The notes under the pieces were generated by a model. It made no database searches. It was given only the letters and a program-made list of their open reading frames with translations, and had not been told where the DNA came from. Of a stretch of 64,000 bases of DNA, positions 24,933 through 32,837 are shown piece after piece. Positions within the stretch are counted from its first letter, which is position 1. Each line of letters opens with the position of its first letter. The DNA is from Acidobacteriota bacterium (lineage in GTDB: Bacteria > Acidobacteriota > Thermoanaerobaculia > Thermoanaerobaculales > Thermoanaerobaculaceae). The position numbers and the translations under genes were made by a program. The stretch lies in NCBI GenBank assembly GCA_016213675.1, contig JACQZW010000057.1, positions 32,801 to 96,800 of the forward strand, written 5' to 3'.

Positions 24933-25318
24933 TCGTCGCCGATACCGACGTCCTGATCGACTTCCTTCGCGATCGCGCTCCGGTGGCCGACCGCGTCGCC
25001 CTCGAGCTGGAGCAGGGCCAACTCGCGACCACGGTGATCAACCGCTTCGAGCTGCTCGCCGGCGCACGCGGGGAGCGACAGCGGGAGAGAGTGCTGGCGC
25101 TGCTCGAGGGCCTCGTCACGCTGCCGCTCGACGCCGACGCGGCGGATCAGGCTGCCGAGGTCCGACGACGCCTCGAGGCCGACGGCGAGCCCATCGGCAT
25201 GGCCGACAGCCTGGTAGCCGGCATCGTCATCCAGCGCCGGGGAATCCTGCTCACCCGCAACCGTCGCCACTTCGATCGCGTCGCCGGCCTCGCGCTCTCC
25301 CCTCTCGCCGCCTCGTAG
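24929..25318 (+). CDS. PIN-domain ribonuclease toxin (VapC type)
   Basis: 129 aa from GTG 24929. PIN acidic residues are visible: D5 (VADTDVLIDF), E41 (NRFELLAGA), D93 (GMADSLVAG) and the TRNRRHF motif near 109-115. VapC toxins cleave tRNA or rRNA when the antitoxin is degraded. The module lies about 330 bp from a tRNA cluster. Target RNA cannot be told from sequence. Confidence 0.9.
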   Translation: MIVADTDVLIDFLRDRAPVADRVALELEQGQLATTVINRFELLAGARGERQRERVLALLEGLVTLPLDADAADQAAEVRRRLEADGEPIGMADSLVAGIVIQRRGILLTRNRRHFDRVAGLALSPLAAS

Positions 25319-25363
25319 CCCGAGACAACCGGAGGCGTCGCCGGGCGAGGCAGCGTGGTCCGT

Positions 25364-25649
25364 CGCCCGCAGCGCCGGGGGCTCGGGGGGCTGTAGCTGG
25401 CGGGGGTTGGGAGGGGGGCCAGCGGGCCCAGGGTGGGGGCACGAAACGCGCGGAGGGCGATTCACTCGCCCGCAGCGCCGGGGGCTCGGGGGGCTGTAGC
25501 TGACGGGATGCCGAGATTGGTGGCCCAACGGGGCGGGGGCGCGACGAGGCGCGGAGGGCGATTCACTCGCCCGGAGCGCCTGGGGGGCTCGGGGGGTCGA
25601 GGCCGCGGAGGTTGGTCGGGGGGCGGCCGGACCCCCCGCAACAAGTAGA
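25364..25649. repeat. Three tandem degenerate ~102-bp repeats
   Basis: The block cgcccgcagcgccgggggct recurs at 25364, 25467 and (degenerate) 25568, a spacing of 103 and 101 bp. Each repeat is preceded by a GGGCGA...TCGCCC hairpin (25343-25368 long-loop, 25455-25471, 25556-25572). No coding signal. The array sits directly downstream (minus strand) of the tRNA operon and ends with a 7-bp CGGGGGG hairpin at 25617-25638. It may be a REP-like element or tandem 3'-end structure. Confidence 0.7.
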
Positions 25650-25727
25650 TGGTGCGCCCGGCGCGATTCGAACGCGCGACCTTCAGATCCGGAGTCTGAC
25701 GCTCTATCCAAACTGAGCTACGGGCGC
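25650..25727 (-). tRNA. tRNA-Arg (CCG)
   Basis: Cloverleaf with GCGCCCG/CGGGCGC acceptor stem, anticodon loop CTCCGGA (anticodon CCG) and TTCGAAT T-loop. The CCA end is encoded (25650-25652). Last gene of a four-tRNA minus-strand operon. Confidence 0.96.
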
Positions 25728-25734
25728 ACTTAAA

Positions 25735-25811
25735 TGGGGTGGGCGAGGGGATTTGAACCCCCGACCGCCGGAGCCACAGTCCGGTGCTCTGCCAACTGAG
25801 CTACGCCCACC
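25735..25811 (-). tRNA. tRNA-His (GTG)
   Basis: Acceptor GTGGGCG/CGCCCAC, anticodon loop CTGTGGC (GTG). The extra G at -1 (25811) faces a C discriminator, as tRNA-His requires. CCA encoded. Confidence 0.96.
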
Positions 25812-25816
25812 ACGCG

Positions 25817-25893
25817 TGGCCTGCCTGAGAGGATTCGAACCTCCGACCCGCGGATTAGAAGTCCGCTGCTCTATCCAACTGAGCTACAGGCAG
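25817..25893 (-). tRNA. tRNA-Arg (TCT)
   Basis: Acceptor CTGCCTG/CAGGCAG, anticodon loop CTTCTAA (TCT), discriminator G, CCA encoded. Reads AGA/AGG, rare codons at this GC content. Confidence 0.96.
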
Positions 25894-25913
25894 TAGATCT
25901 ACGGGGTCCGGGG

Positions 25914-25991
<78 letters not shown>

Positions 25992-26039
25992 GCCCGTGTG
26001 GCTGAATTCGCAAAGAGCTACCCCCGCGAGGGGGAACTC

Positions 26040-26068
26040 ACACTAGCAACGAGTGTAAGCGGCGTCAA
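26040..26068 (-). promoter_or_regulatory. Promoter of the tRNA operon
   Basis: On the minus strand TTGACG (26068-26063), 17-bp spacer, TAGTGT (26045-26040), about 50 nt upstream of tRNA-Pro. The -35 overlaps the rph stop codon. A CCCCC-TCGC-GGGGG hairpin follows in the leader. Confidence 0.65.
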
Positions 26069-26850
26069 GCGCGCGGGGCCGCGACGAGCTGGGCGACCCC
26101 GGCGTCCGCCATCCGCTTCTCGAGGACGGTCCGCTGCGCGATGAACGCGCGCTCGAGTCCCTTCTCGGCGAGGTCGAGCAGGCGGTCGAGCTCGTTGCGG
26201 CTGAACTGCTCACGCTCGGCGGTGCCCTGGACCTCGACGATACCGCGCCGTGCGGTGCCGACGAGGTTGAGGTCGACGCCGACCCGGGAGTCCTCCTGGT
26301 AGGCGAGGTCGAGGAGCATCCGCCCCGACAGCATTCCCACCGAGACCGCCGCGACCTGGTCCTTCACCGGCCACGTCCGCAGGGCGCCCGAGGTCTTGAG
26401 CTTGAGCAGCGCCAGGATGACGGCGACGAACGCGCCGGTGATCGCCGTGGTGCGGGTGCCGCCGTCGGCCTGGAGGACGTCGCAGTCGACGAGGAGGGTG
26501 CGCTCGCCGACCAGGCCCATGTCGAGGGAGGCGCGCAGCGAGCGGCCGATCAGGCGCTGGATCTCGGCGGAGCGGCCGGAGATCCTGCCACGCGACGACT
26601 CGCGCTGCGTGCGCTCCTCGGTGGCGCGCGGGAGCATGGCGTACTCGCTGGTCAGCCACCCCTCGCCGGTGTCGCGAAGGAACGGCGGGACCCGGCCCTC
26701 GACCGTCACGTTGCACACCACCGCGGTGTCGCCCGCCCGGGCCAGCACCGAGCCTTCGGGGTACTTGACGAAGTCCAGGGTGAGCTCGAGCGGTCGCGCC
26801 TCGTCGTCGGCGCGCCCGTCGCTGCGCAGGTGGGTGAACGGCTGGCTCAT
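26065..26850 (-). CDS. rph: Ribonuclease PH
   Basis: 261 aa from ATG 26850 with GGAGG upstream. Phosphorolytic 3' exonuclease that trims tRNA ends. SDGRADDEARPLELTLDFVKYPEGSVLARAGDTAV, ISGRSAEIQRLIGRSLRASLD and DCDVLQADGGTRTTAITGA are family blocks including the phosphate site. Neighbours fit: four tRNA genes follow directly. The longer open frame to 27465 is read-through of murI. All tRNAs here already encode CCA. Confidence 0.96.
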   Translation of the reverse strand: MSQPFTHLRSDGRADDEARPLELTLDFVKYPEGSVLARAGDTAVVCNVTVEGRVPPFLRDTGEGWLTSEYAMLPRATEERTQRESSRGRISGRSAEIQRLIGRSLRASLDMGLVGERTLLVDCDVLQADGGTRTTAITGAFVAVILALLKLKTSGALRTWPVKDQVAAVSVGMLSGRMLLDLAYQEDSRVGVDLNLVGTARRGIVEVQGTAEREQFSRNELDRLLDLAEKGLERAFIAQRTVLEKRMADAGVAQLVAAPRA

Positions 26851-26893
26851 CGGGCCTCCAGGGGCGGTCACGATAGCACCGAGGGGAGATGCA

Positions 26894-26964
26894 GTCGACC
26901 GTTGACAGTCAACAGTCGACGGCACAGACGAGGGGCGCGCGCTGTCCCCTGTCCCCTTCCTCAG
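26894..26964. repeat. Heptamer repeats between rph and murI
   Basis: Two short arrays: gtcgacc, gttgaca, gtcaaca, gtcgacg (26894-26921) and gtcccct twice plus tcctcag (26944-26964), the latter running into the murI stop codon. Confidence 0.65.
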
Positions 26965-27755
26965 TCCGCGAGGTCGACGAGCTCGAGGTCGGAGGCGTGG
27001 GCGCCGAGGATGACGCGGGCGATGCGCGAGAAGCGCGCGGCGCCGTCGGTGACCTGGAGGCGGACGCCCCCGCCGGTGCCGGCGAGATCGCGCGAGGCGA
27101 GCAGCGCCTCGACCTCGGCGGCGACGGCGGGGCCCGAGTCGACGAGCTCGACGCCGGCGCCGACGGCGGCCTGGATCGCCGGGCGGAGGAGCGGGTAGTG
27201 GGTGCAGCCGAGGATCAGCGTGTCGATCCCCTCTTCGGCGAACGGCGCGAGGTAGATCCTCGCCACGTCGTGGGTGACCGGGTGGTCGAGCCACCCCTCC
27301 TCGGCGAGAGGGACGAAGAGCGGGCAGGCCCGCGCCGAGACGGCGAGCTCCGGGCGGAGCGCGGTGAGGGCGCGGCGGTAGGCGCCCGAGGCGACGGTCG
27401 ACTCGGTGCCGACGACGCCGACCCGGGCGCGGGCGTGGGCGGCGGCGGTGCGGGCGCCGGGCCACACCACGCCGACCACCGGGATGGGCAGCGCCTCCTC
27501 GAGCGCCTCGAGCGCCGCCGCGGAGGCCGTGTTGCAGGCGACGACGAGGAGCTTGACGTCGTGGGCGGCGAGGAAGCTGGCGGCGCGCAGCGCGTAGCGG
27601 ATCACGGTCTCGGGGGACTTGGTGCCGTAGGGCAGGCGGGCGGTGTCGCCGAGGTAGAGGTACGACTCGCCGGGGAGCCGGTCGCGCAGCGCGGCGAGCA
27701 CGGTCAGCCCGCCGATCCCGGAGTCGAAGATGCCGATGGGCCGAGGATCGCTCAC
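26961..27755 (-). CDS. murI: Glutamate racemase
   Basis: 264 aa from GTG 27755 (GTGA overlap with the GerMN gene). Makes D-glutamate for peptidoglycan. IFDSGIGGLTVL is the N-terminal signature; the two catalytic cysteines are in VACNTASA (near 73) and GCTHYPLL (near 185). In an operon with an amidase and a GerMN lipoprotein, i.e. a cell-wall cluster. Confidence 0.96.
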   Translation of the reverse strand: MSDPRPIGIFDSGIGGLTVLAALRDRLPGESYLYLGDTARLPYGTKSPETVIRYALRAASFLAAHDVKLLVVACNTASAAALEALEEALPIPVVGVVWPGARTAAAHARARVGVVGTESTVASGAYRRALTALRPELAVSARACPLFVPLAEEGWLDHPVTHDVARIYLAPFAEEGIDTLILGCTHYPLLRPAIQAAVGAGVELVDSGPAVAAEVEALLASRDLAGTGGGVRLQVTDGAARFSRIARVILGAHASDLELVDLAD

Positions 27756-28306
27756 GGGGCGATCAGCTCGGGACGGGGGACGAGCGGGCGGGAGAGGTCG
27801 AGGTGGCCGAGCGTCTCGACCTCGCGACCGCCGAACAGGAGCTGGACCCGCTGGATGCCCGGGCAGTTGGCGACCACCGTGTTGACCGTCGCGTACGCCA
27901 GGGCGACCTCGGCCGCGGTGCCGGCGACGGCGTTGGAGGGAGGCGACGAGAGGTCGACGAAGGCGGTGCCAGCGCGGTCGACGAAGACCGCCTCCACCGT
28001 GGCCACCCACGGGAACGCCGCCGGCCGGCCCTCCCGCGAGCCGGCGAGCAGCTCGCCCAGGACCAGCTTGATGCGCGACGGCACCGCCCCCGGGAGCTCG
28101 GGCACCTCACGCCGCTCGCGGTGGAGCAGGGTGTCGTCGCCCGGGTAGAACAGGACGATCTGCTCGGCCGGTGCGGCGAGCGCGCCCGCCCCACCCGGGG
28201 TCTCCGGCGCCGGCGCCGCGGCGCGGCCGCGGCAGCCGGGGACGAGCAGAGAGGCTGAGACGGCCAGGACCAGCCCGGCGACCCGCGGACGGCCGCTCGG
28301 AGTCAT
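27752..28306 (-). CDS. GerMN-domain lipoprotein
   Basis: 184 aa. Lipobox ends LVPGC (Cys 25). From about 50: EQIVLFYPGDDTLLHRERREV, then VPSRIKLVLGELLAG, then the GerMN core VEAVFVDRAGTAFVDLSS and EVALAYATVNTVVANCPGIQRVQLLFGGRE. GerMN proteins are exported, wall-associated, and of unclear biochemical role. Overlaps both the amidase gene upstream and murI downstream by 4 bases. Confidence 0.88.
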   Translation of the reverse strand: MTPSGRPRVAGLVLAVSASLLVPGCRGRAAAPAPETPGGAGALAAPAEQIVLFYPGDDTLLHRERREVPELPGAVPSRIKLVLGELLAGSREGRPAAFPWVATVEAVFVDRAGTAFVDLSSPPSNAVAGTAAEVALAYATVNTVVANCPGIQRVQLLFGGREVETLGHLDLSRPLVPRPELIAP

Positions 28307-29700
28307 GGCGTCGGGCTCGGTTCGGTCGCGGCGGCGGCGGTGCGCAGGAAGCCGACGATCGCCTCGCTCAACGCAGCGGCGAGCTCGTCCTGCGAGCCCC
28401 GACCGGTCAGGCGCCCCGCCTCGTCGGGGTTGGAGAGGAACCCGACCTCGACGAGGGCGGCCGGCGCGGTGGCGCCGGTCAGGACCACGAACGGCGCCTG
28501 CTTGACGCCGCGGTCGCGGATCCCCTGCAGCGCGTCGAGCCGTTCCTGCAGGCCGCGCGCCAGGCGCGAGGAGGCGGTGATGTTGGCGACGTGGGCGAGG
28601 TCCCAGAGGATGAGCTGCACGGTGTCGGCCGGCGCGGAGGCGTTCTCCCGCGCCGCCGACTGGGCGGCCTGCGGGTCCGACGCGTCGACGTTCATGAAGT
28701 AGGTCTCGGCGCCCTTGGCCCCGCGCGCCGGCGAGGCGTTGGCGTGGATCGACACGAACGCGTCGGCGCGCAGCCGGTTGGCCAGTGCGGTGCGGTCGGC
28801 CAGCGGCACGCTCTCGTCGCCGTCACGGGTCAGCCGCGCGGTGACCCCGGCGGCCTGGAGCCGGCCGGCGACGAGCCGGGCGAGGGCGAGGGTAATGTCC
28901 TTCTCGAGCTCGCCCGCCGGCCCCTTCGCGCCCTGGTCCTCGCCGCCGTGGCCCGGGTCGAGGACGACCAGTGGCCCCGTCCGCGTCTCGCTGGTCGCCG
29001 GGGCCGACACCGCGCCGGCACCGCTCGCCTCGAGCTTGAGGACGAAGCGCGGCGGGTTGTCCAGGGGGTACGTCGAAGCGACCTCGATGCCGGGGGCCAG
29101 GCGGAGGGTCAGGGTGCCCTCGCGGAGGTCGCCGCCGAGCAGCTCGGCCTCGACCGGGACCGGGGCGCCCATCGTCACGGGACCGGCGAAGGTGAGCGTT
29201 ACGATCCCCGGGGCGCTGCCCAGGCGGGGGCGCTGGGCGGTGCCGCGGATCACGGCGAGGGTGCCGGTCGGGGAGACGACGCGCGCCACCTCGAGCCGGT
29301 CACCGCCGGAGGCGACCAGCTCCAACGCCGCGGCCGTCCCGCGCAGCGACCAGCCGAGCGGGGCGAGGAGCGCGCCGGCGGTGGCCAGCGAGCCGACCAC
29401 GTGGCCCTCGAGGGTGCGGACCGGCCCGGGCAGGGAGACGAGCTTGCCGTCGATCACCGCGAGGTTGCCGCCGGGTGTGAACTGCGCCTCGTGGGGGTCG
29501 AGAAGGGCGGTGTAGCTGCCCGCCGCGGGGGCGAACTGGACGTCGGCGCCGGTGAGGCGGAGCAGCTCGACGAGGTCGACGAGGTCGCCGCGGGCGAAGA
29601 CCTCGGCCGGGCCTTTCGGGGTGTTCACCGTGAGGGCGGCGAGCGGTGCGGCAGCCAGGACCAGCACGGCGGCGATCGACAGGATGCGTTGGCGGGTCAT
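28303..29700 (-). CDS. N-acetylmuramoyl-L-alanine amidase (AMIN + Amidase_3)
   Basis: 465 aa from ATG 29700. Signal peptide 1-22. Residues 25-100 are a small domain of unknown type, 130-235 resemble an AMIN targeting domain, and 250-455 are zinc amidase (Amidase_3): VLDPGHGGEDQGAKGP with the first His, ELEKDITL with the Glu, FVSIHANAS with the second His and VEVGFLSNPDEAG. It cleaves the stem peptide from muramic acid, probably in septum splitting. ATGA overlap with both neighbours. Confidence 0.93.
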   Translation of the reverse strand: MTRQRILSIAAVLVLAAAPLAALTVNTPKGPAEVFARGDLVDLVELLRLTGADVQFAPAAGSYTALLDPHEAQFTPGGNLAVIDGKLVSLPGPVRTLEGHVVGSLATAGALLAPLGWSLRGTAAALELVASGGDRLEVARVVSPTGTLAVIRGTAQRPRLGSAPGIVTLTFAGPVTMGAPVPVEAELLGGDLREGTLTLRLAPGIEVASTYPLDNPPRFVLKLEASGAGAVSAPATSETRTGPLVVLDPGHGGEDQGAKGPAGELEKDITLALARLVAGRLQAAGVTARLTRDGDESVPLADRTALANRLRADAFVSIHANASPARGAKGAETYFMNVDASDPQAAQSAARENASAPADTVQLILWDLAHVANITASSRLARGLQERLDALQGIRDRGVKQAPFVVLTGATAPAALVEVGFLSNPDEAGRLTGRGSQDELAAALSEAIVGFLRTAAAATEPSPTP

Positions 29701-30437
29701 TCGTCTGACGGTTCCCAGGGGCTCGAGCCCCGCCGAGAGTACACGCGTGCCGCGCCGGCGCGCAAGCGCTCCACGACCTCGGCCAGGGAGTCCGCGAGCG
29801 CCGCCGCCACCTCCTCGACGCCGGCGCGGCACCCCGTCGCGCGGAGCGTCGTCACGAAGTCGGCGTGGCCACGCCCGCGCCGGTAGTCGGGGGCGCGGGA
29901 CGGCGGCGGCAGGTAGCGCTCGAGCAGCGCGAGGTCGGGATCGACCAGCACCGAGAGCTGGTAGAGCACGCGGCTCCGCCACAGCCGGAGCGCGCTGCCG
30001 GCGACCTTCCGGTCCTCGAAACACAGGTCGGACACGCCCCGCACGACCAGTCCGGGCGCGCCGCAGGCGGCCAGGGCCAGGGTCGTGGCCGTGCCGAACG
30101 CGCGGAAGTACGGCTCCGGGAACTGCGGCGCCGGGTCGACGGCGGCCACCACCGAGGCGGCCACGACGCCGGGGGAGAGGACCACCGCGCCGCCGCCGGA
30201 CGGGCGGACCACCACCGGCACCGTGTCGGCCAGGCAGCGGTCGAGGTGGACCTCGCGACCGGCCACGCGCGAGCGCGGCAGCACGACGACCACCTCGCGC
30301 GCCGGCTCGACGCGGACGACGGGCGGCGCGGCGCCGGGGAGGTCGACGCCGGCGAGCGACAGGGCGTGCCGCGAGGGCGGCGCCGACGGGCTGTTGACGG
30401 CAGTCACCGGGCGGATTGTAGCCGTGGTCACCATCAT
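29697..30437 (-). CDS. Lipoate-protein ligase A family protein
   Basis: 246 aa of the biotin/lipoate ligase fold. VVVRPSGGGAVVLSPGVVAASVV near 83-105 matches the lipoyl-AMP loop (RxSGGGAV), GVSDLCFEDRKVAGSALRLWRSRVLY near 135-160 holds the conserved lysine (DRKVAGSA), and PPSRAPDYRRGRGHADFV is the family tail. Probably attaches lipoate or octanoate to carrier domains. Two ATG codons (30437 and 30434). First gene of the cell-wall operon, an unusual setting for lipoylation. Confidence 0.8.
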   Translation of the reverse strand: MMVTTATIRPVTAVNSPSAPPSRHALSLAGVDLPGAAPPVVRVEPAREVVVVLPRSRVAGREVHLDRCLADTVPVVVRPSGGGAVVLSPGVVAASVVAAVDPAPQFPEPYFRAFGTATTLALAACGAPGLVVRGVSDLCFEDRKVAGSALRLWRSRVLYQLSVLVDPDLALLERYLPPPSRAPDYRRGRGHADFVTTLRATGCRAGVEEVAAALADSLAEVVERLRAGAARVYSRRGSSPWEPSDE

Positions 30438-30457
30438 CGCCGGTCAGCCTGCGAGAC

Positions 30458-30481
30458 TTGTGCACACAAAGGCCCTATACT
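30458..30481 (+). promoter_or_regulatory. -10 element and inverted repeat upstream of the MBL-fold gene
   Basis: TATACT (30476-30481) lies exactly 6 nt before the ATG at 30488, with no Shine-Dalgarno. TTGTG-CA-CACAA (30458-30469) is an inverted repeat between this gene and the divergent lplA-like gene and could be an operator for both. Confidence 0.5.
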
Positions 30482-30487
30482 TGCGCC

Positions 30488-31252
30488 ATGAAATGGCGGG
30501 TGCTGGGTTCGTTCGGGGGCTCGTCACCGACGTGCCGGATGACGTCTTTCCTCATCAACGACGAGCTCGCCCTCGACGCCGGCTCGATCACCCAGGCCCT
30601 GACCATCGAGGAGCAGCGGACGATCCGCCGCGTCGTCCTCACCCACTCCCACCTCGACCACACGGCGTCGATCCCCTTCCTCATCGAGAACACCTTCGGC
30701 GAGCCGCAGCAGACGATGGAGATCCTCGCCACGCCGCAGGTGATGCACACGCTGAAGAACCACCTGTTCAACAACGACACCTGGCCGGACTTCACCCGCA
30801 TCCCCAACGACATGCTGCCGGCGCTGCGGATCACCGAGGTGACGCCGCGCCAGCCGTTCGAGATCAACGGCCTCCGGCTCACCGCCATCCCGGTGCGGCA
30901 CACCGTGCCGACCCACGGCTACCTCGTCGAGGATGCGGGCGGCACCGTGCTGTTCACCTCCGACACCGGCCCGACCAGGGAGGTGTGGGAAGTCGCCAAC
31001 CGCACGGCGAACCTGGTGGCGGTGATCGTCGAGCTGTCGTTCCCCAACCGGATGCAACGGGTCGCCGAGCTGTCGCTGCACCTCACGCCGGCGATGCTCG
31101 CCGAGGAGCTGGCCAAGCTCCAGCGCGACGTGCCGGTCTACCTCTACCACCTCAAACCGCCGTACATCGACGAGCTGCGCGCCGAGCTCGCCGCGACCAG
31201 CTTCCCGCACGCCGTCGAGGAGCTGCGGCAAGACGACACCTACGACTTCTAG
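30488..31252 (+). CDS. Metallo-beta-lactamase-fold cyclic-nucleotide phosphodiesterase-like protein
   Basis: 254 aa, cytoplasmic. Class II 3',5'-cyclic nucleotide phosphodiesterase pattern: MTSFLINDELALDAGSI, then the zinc motif THSHLDHTAS near 57-66, VRHTVPTHGYLVED near 137-150 and LFTSDTGPTREVW with the bridging Asp. Could hydrolyse cAMP-type nucleotides or another phosphodiester; substrate not shown. Divergent from the cell-wall operon. Confidence 0.82.
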   Translation: MKWRVLGSFGGSSPTCRMTSFLINDELALDAGSITQALTIEEQRTIRRVVLTHSHLDHTASIPFLIENTFGEPQQTMEILATPQVMHTLKNHLFNNDTWPDFTRIPNDMLPALRITEVTPRQPFEINGLRLTAIPVRHTVPTHGYLVEDAGGTVLFTSDTGPTREVWEVANRTANLVAVIVELSFPNRMQRVAELSLHLTPAMLAEELAKLQRDVPVYLYHLKPPYIDELRAELAATSFPHAVEELRQDDTYDF

Positions 31253-31279
31253 TCGAGAGCCGGGTCTCCCCACCCACCC

Positions 31280-31410
31280 GGTTCACGGTTCACGGTCGAC
31301 AGTTGCCTCCACCCACCCGAGGGCGCCCACCCCGTCGAATCGCGAGCCTCGCAGGACGCTCGAGTCCGCAACCTGACTGTGAACTGGCGGCTGTTGACCG
31401 TTGACTGTCT
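31280..31410. repeat. Heptamer repeats between convergent genes
   Basis: ggttcac twice, ggtcgac, agttgcc (31280-31307), then ctgactg, tgaactg, gcggctg, ttgaccg, ttgactg (31373-31407). The second array abuts the stop codon of the enoyl-CoA hydratase gene. The rest of this convergent gap shows no gene. Confidence 0.65.
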
Positions 31411-32175
31411 CTACCGTCGTGCCATCGAGCCGACCAGGGCGCCGATGCGGTCCTGCGTTTCGGCGGAGTACCAGTGGTCGAGGAACGTCACGAGCTCGGC
31501 CTCGTCGCGGCGCTCCATCGTCTCGGCGATCCCGTGGTGGAGGAACTGCTTCGAGGTGCCGAAGGCAGCCGCGGGGCGTGCGGCGAGCCGCAGGGCCAGG
31601 CGGCACGCTTCATCCTCGACCTGCTCGGCGTCGGCGACCCGCTCGACGAACCCGAGCTCGAGCGCCCGCTCGCCGCCGAAGCCGTCGCCGTCGAGCACGA
31701 GCTGCTCCACGGCGCGGGTCGGGTAGAGGGCGAGGAGCATGGCGATGGTCCCGGCCGGCAGCGGGATGCCGAGGTTGATCTCCGACAGGCCGAGTCGCGC
31801 CCCGGCGCGGGCCATGACGCGGCGGTCGCAGGCCAGCACGAGGAGGCTGCCGCCGGCCACGGCGTGACCGCCGATGGCCGCCACGGTTGGGCCCGGGTAG
31901 GTCAGCAGGCGGCGGAGGAGCGCGTTGTAGCGGCGCAGGAACGGGCGAAAGAGGTCGCGCGGCATGCCGTCGAGCCGCCTGAGGTCGAGACCGGGACAGA
32001 ACACGGTCGGATGCGCGGACGCGAGGACGAGCGGCGGCGCCCCGGCCTCCGCCTGGCGATCGAGCGCCTCGTGCAGCGCGTCGAGCAGCACCTCGTCGAG
32101 GGCGTTGGCGCCGTGGGACAGGCGGAGCAGGTGGAGCCTGTCGCGGACCTCGAGTTGGATCGGTTCCTTGGTCAT
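31411..32175 (-). CDS. Enoyl-CoA hydratase/isomerase family protein
   Basis: 254 aa crotonase fold. LVLASAHPTVFCPGLDLRRLDG carries the first oxyanion-hole region and IGGHAVAGGSLLVLACDRRVMA the second; INLGIPLPAG is typical. The usual catalytic glutamates of true hydratases are not obvious, so isomerase or other crotonase chemistry is possible. Its ATG overlaps the pdxT stop (ATGA), placing it, oddly, in a vitamin B6 operon. Confidence 0.85.
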   Translation of the reverse strand: MTKEPIQLEVRDRLHLLRLSHGANALDEVLLDALHEALDRQAEAGAPPLVLASAHPTVFCPGLDLRRLDGMPRDLFRPFLRRYNALLRRLLTYPGPTVAAIGGHAVAGGSLLVLACDRRVMARAGARLGLSEINLGIPLPAGTIAMLLALYPTRAVEQLVLDGDGFGGERALELGFVERVADAEQVEDEACRLALRLAARPAAAFGTSKQFLHHGIAETMERRDEAELVTFLDHWYSAETQDRIGALVGSMARR

Positions 32176-32837
32176 CGACGGCCTCCCGTCATCGCGGCGA
32201 ACAGCCCGATCACCGCCGAACGCGCAGACAGCTCAGGGTGGAACGTGGCAGCCAGCACTCTACCCTGCCTGACAAGCACCGGGTCGGCGGACCGGCGGGC
32301 CAGCACCTCGACCGCCGGACCCGGCGCGACGATCCGCGGGGCCCGGATGAAGACGCCTTCGAGCGGGGCGTCACCGAGTTCGGCGGTGTCCTCGACGGTC
32401 AGCGTCGTGACCGTGGACTCGGCTTGGCGGCCGTACGCGTTGCGCTCCACCTTGACGTCCAGGATACCGAGCGACGGCTGCGGCGGGTTGCCCACCTCGC
32501 GAGCGATCAGGATCACCCCGGCGCAGGTGGCGAGGAGCGGGGTGCCGGTCGCCGCCAGCTCCCGTACCCGGTCGGCGAGCCCCGTGCCCTCCATCAGCTT
32601 GAGCATCGTCGTCGACTCCCCACCCGGCAGGACCAGACCGTCGATGCCGTCGAGGTCGGCCACGGTACGCGCCTGGTGGGCGACGATACCGTGCTCGACG
32701 AGCGCCCGGGCGTGCGCCTCGTAGTCGCCCTGCAGCGCCAGCACCGCGACCCGCGGCCGACGACCTCGCTCCGGTTGGGCTTCGTCTCCGGAGCCAGGAC
32801 CCCGGACCCCGGACCCCGGACCCCTGCCCTTACCCAT
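32172..32837 (-). CDS. pdxT: Pyridoxal 5'-phosphate synthase glutaminase subunit PdxT
   Basis: Supplies ammonia from glutamine to PdxS. 221 aa from ATG 32837 (or GTG 32840). The normal protein begins about residue 28: PRVAVLALQGDYEAHARAL. PGGESTTM (71-78), catalytic Cys 105 in LLATCAGVI, and the His-Glu pair in TFHPELS near 205 complete the triad. The first 27 residues are a Gly/Pro/Arg-rich extension encoded by a heptamer repeat (32797-32824), not usual for the family. An internal start is possible but none is obvious. Confidence 0.94.
   Translation of the reverse strand: MGKGRGPGSGVRGPGSGDEAQPERGRRPRVAVLALQGDYEAHARALVEHGIVAHQARTVADLDGIDGLVLPGGESTTMLKLMEGTGLADRVRELAATGTPLLATCAGVILIAREVGNPPQPSLGILDVKVERNAYGRQAESTVTTLTVEDTAELGDAPLEGVFIRAPRIVAPGPAVEVLARRSADPVLVRQGRVLAATFHPELSARSAVIGLFAAMTGGRR
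32797..32824. repeat. Heptamer repeat inside the 5' end of pdxT
   Basis: Four copies of ggacccc in a row. Because 28 is not a multiple of 3, unit gain or loss would shift the pdxT frame if translation really starts at 32837. Confidence 0.75.

Noticed and set aside
25364..25649. CRISPR array
   Set aside because: Units are ~102 bp, degenerate and directly abutting without spacers; no cas genes nearby.
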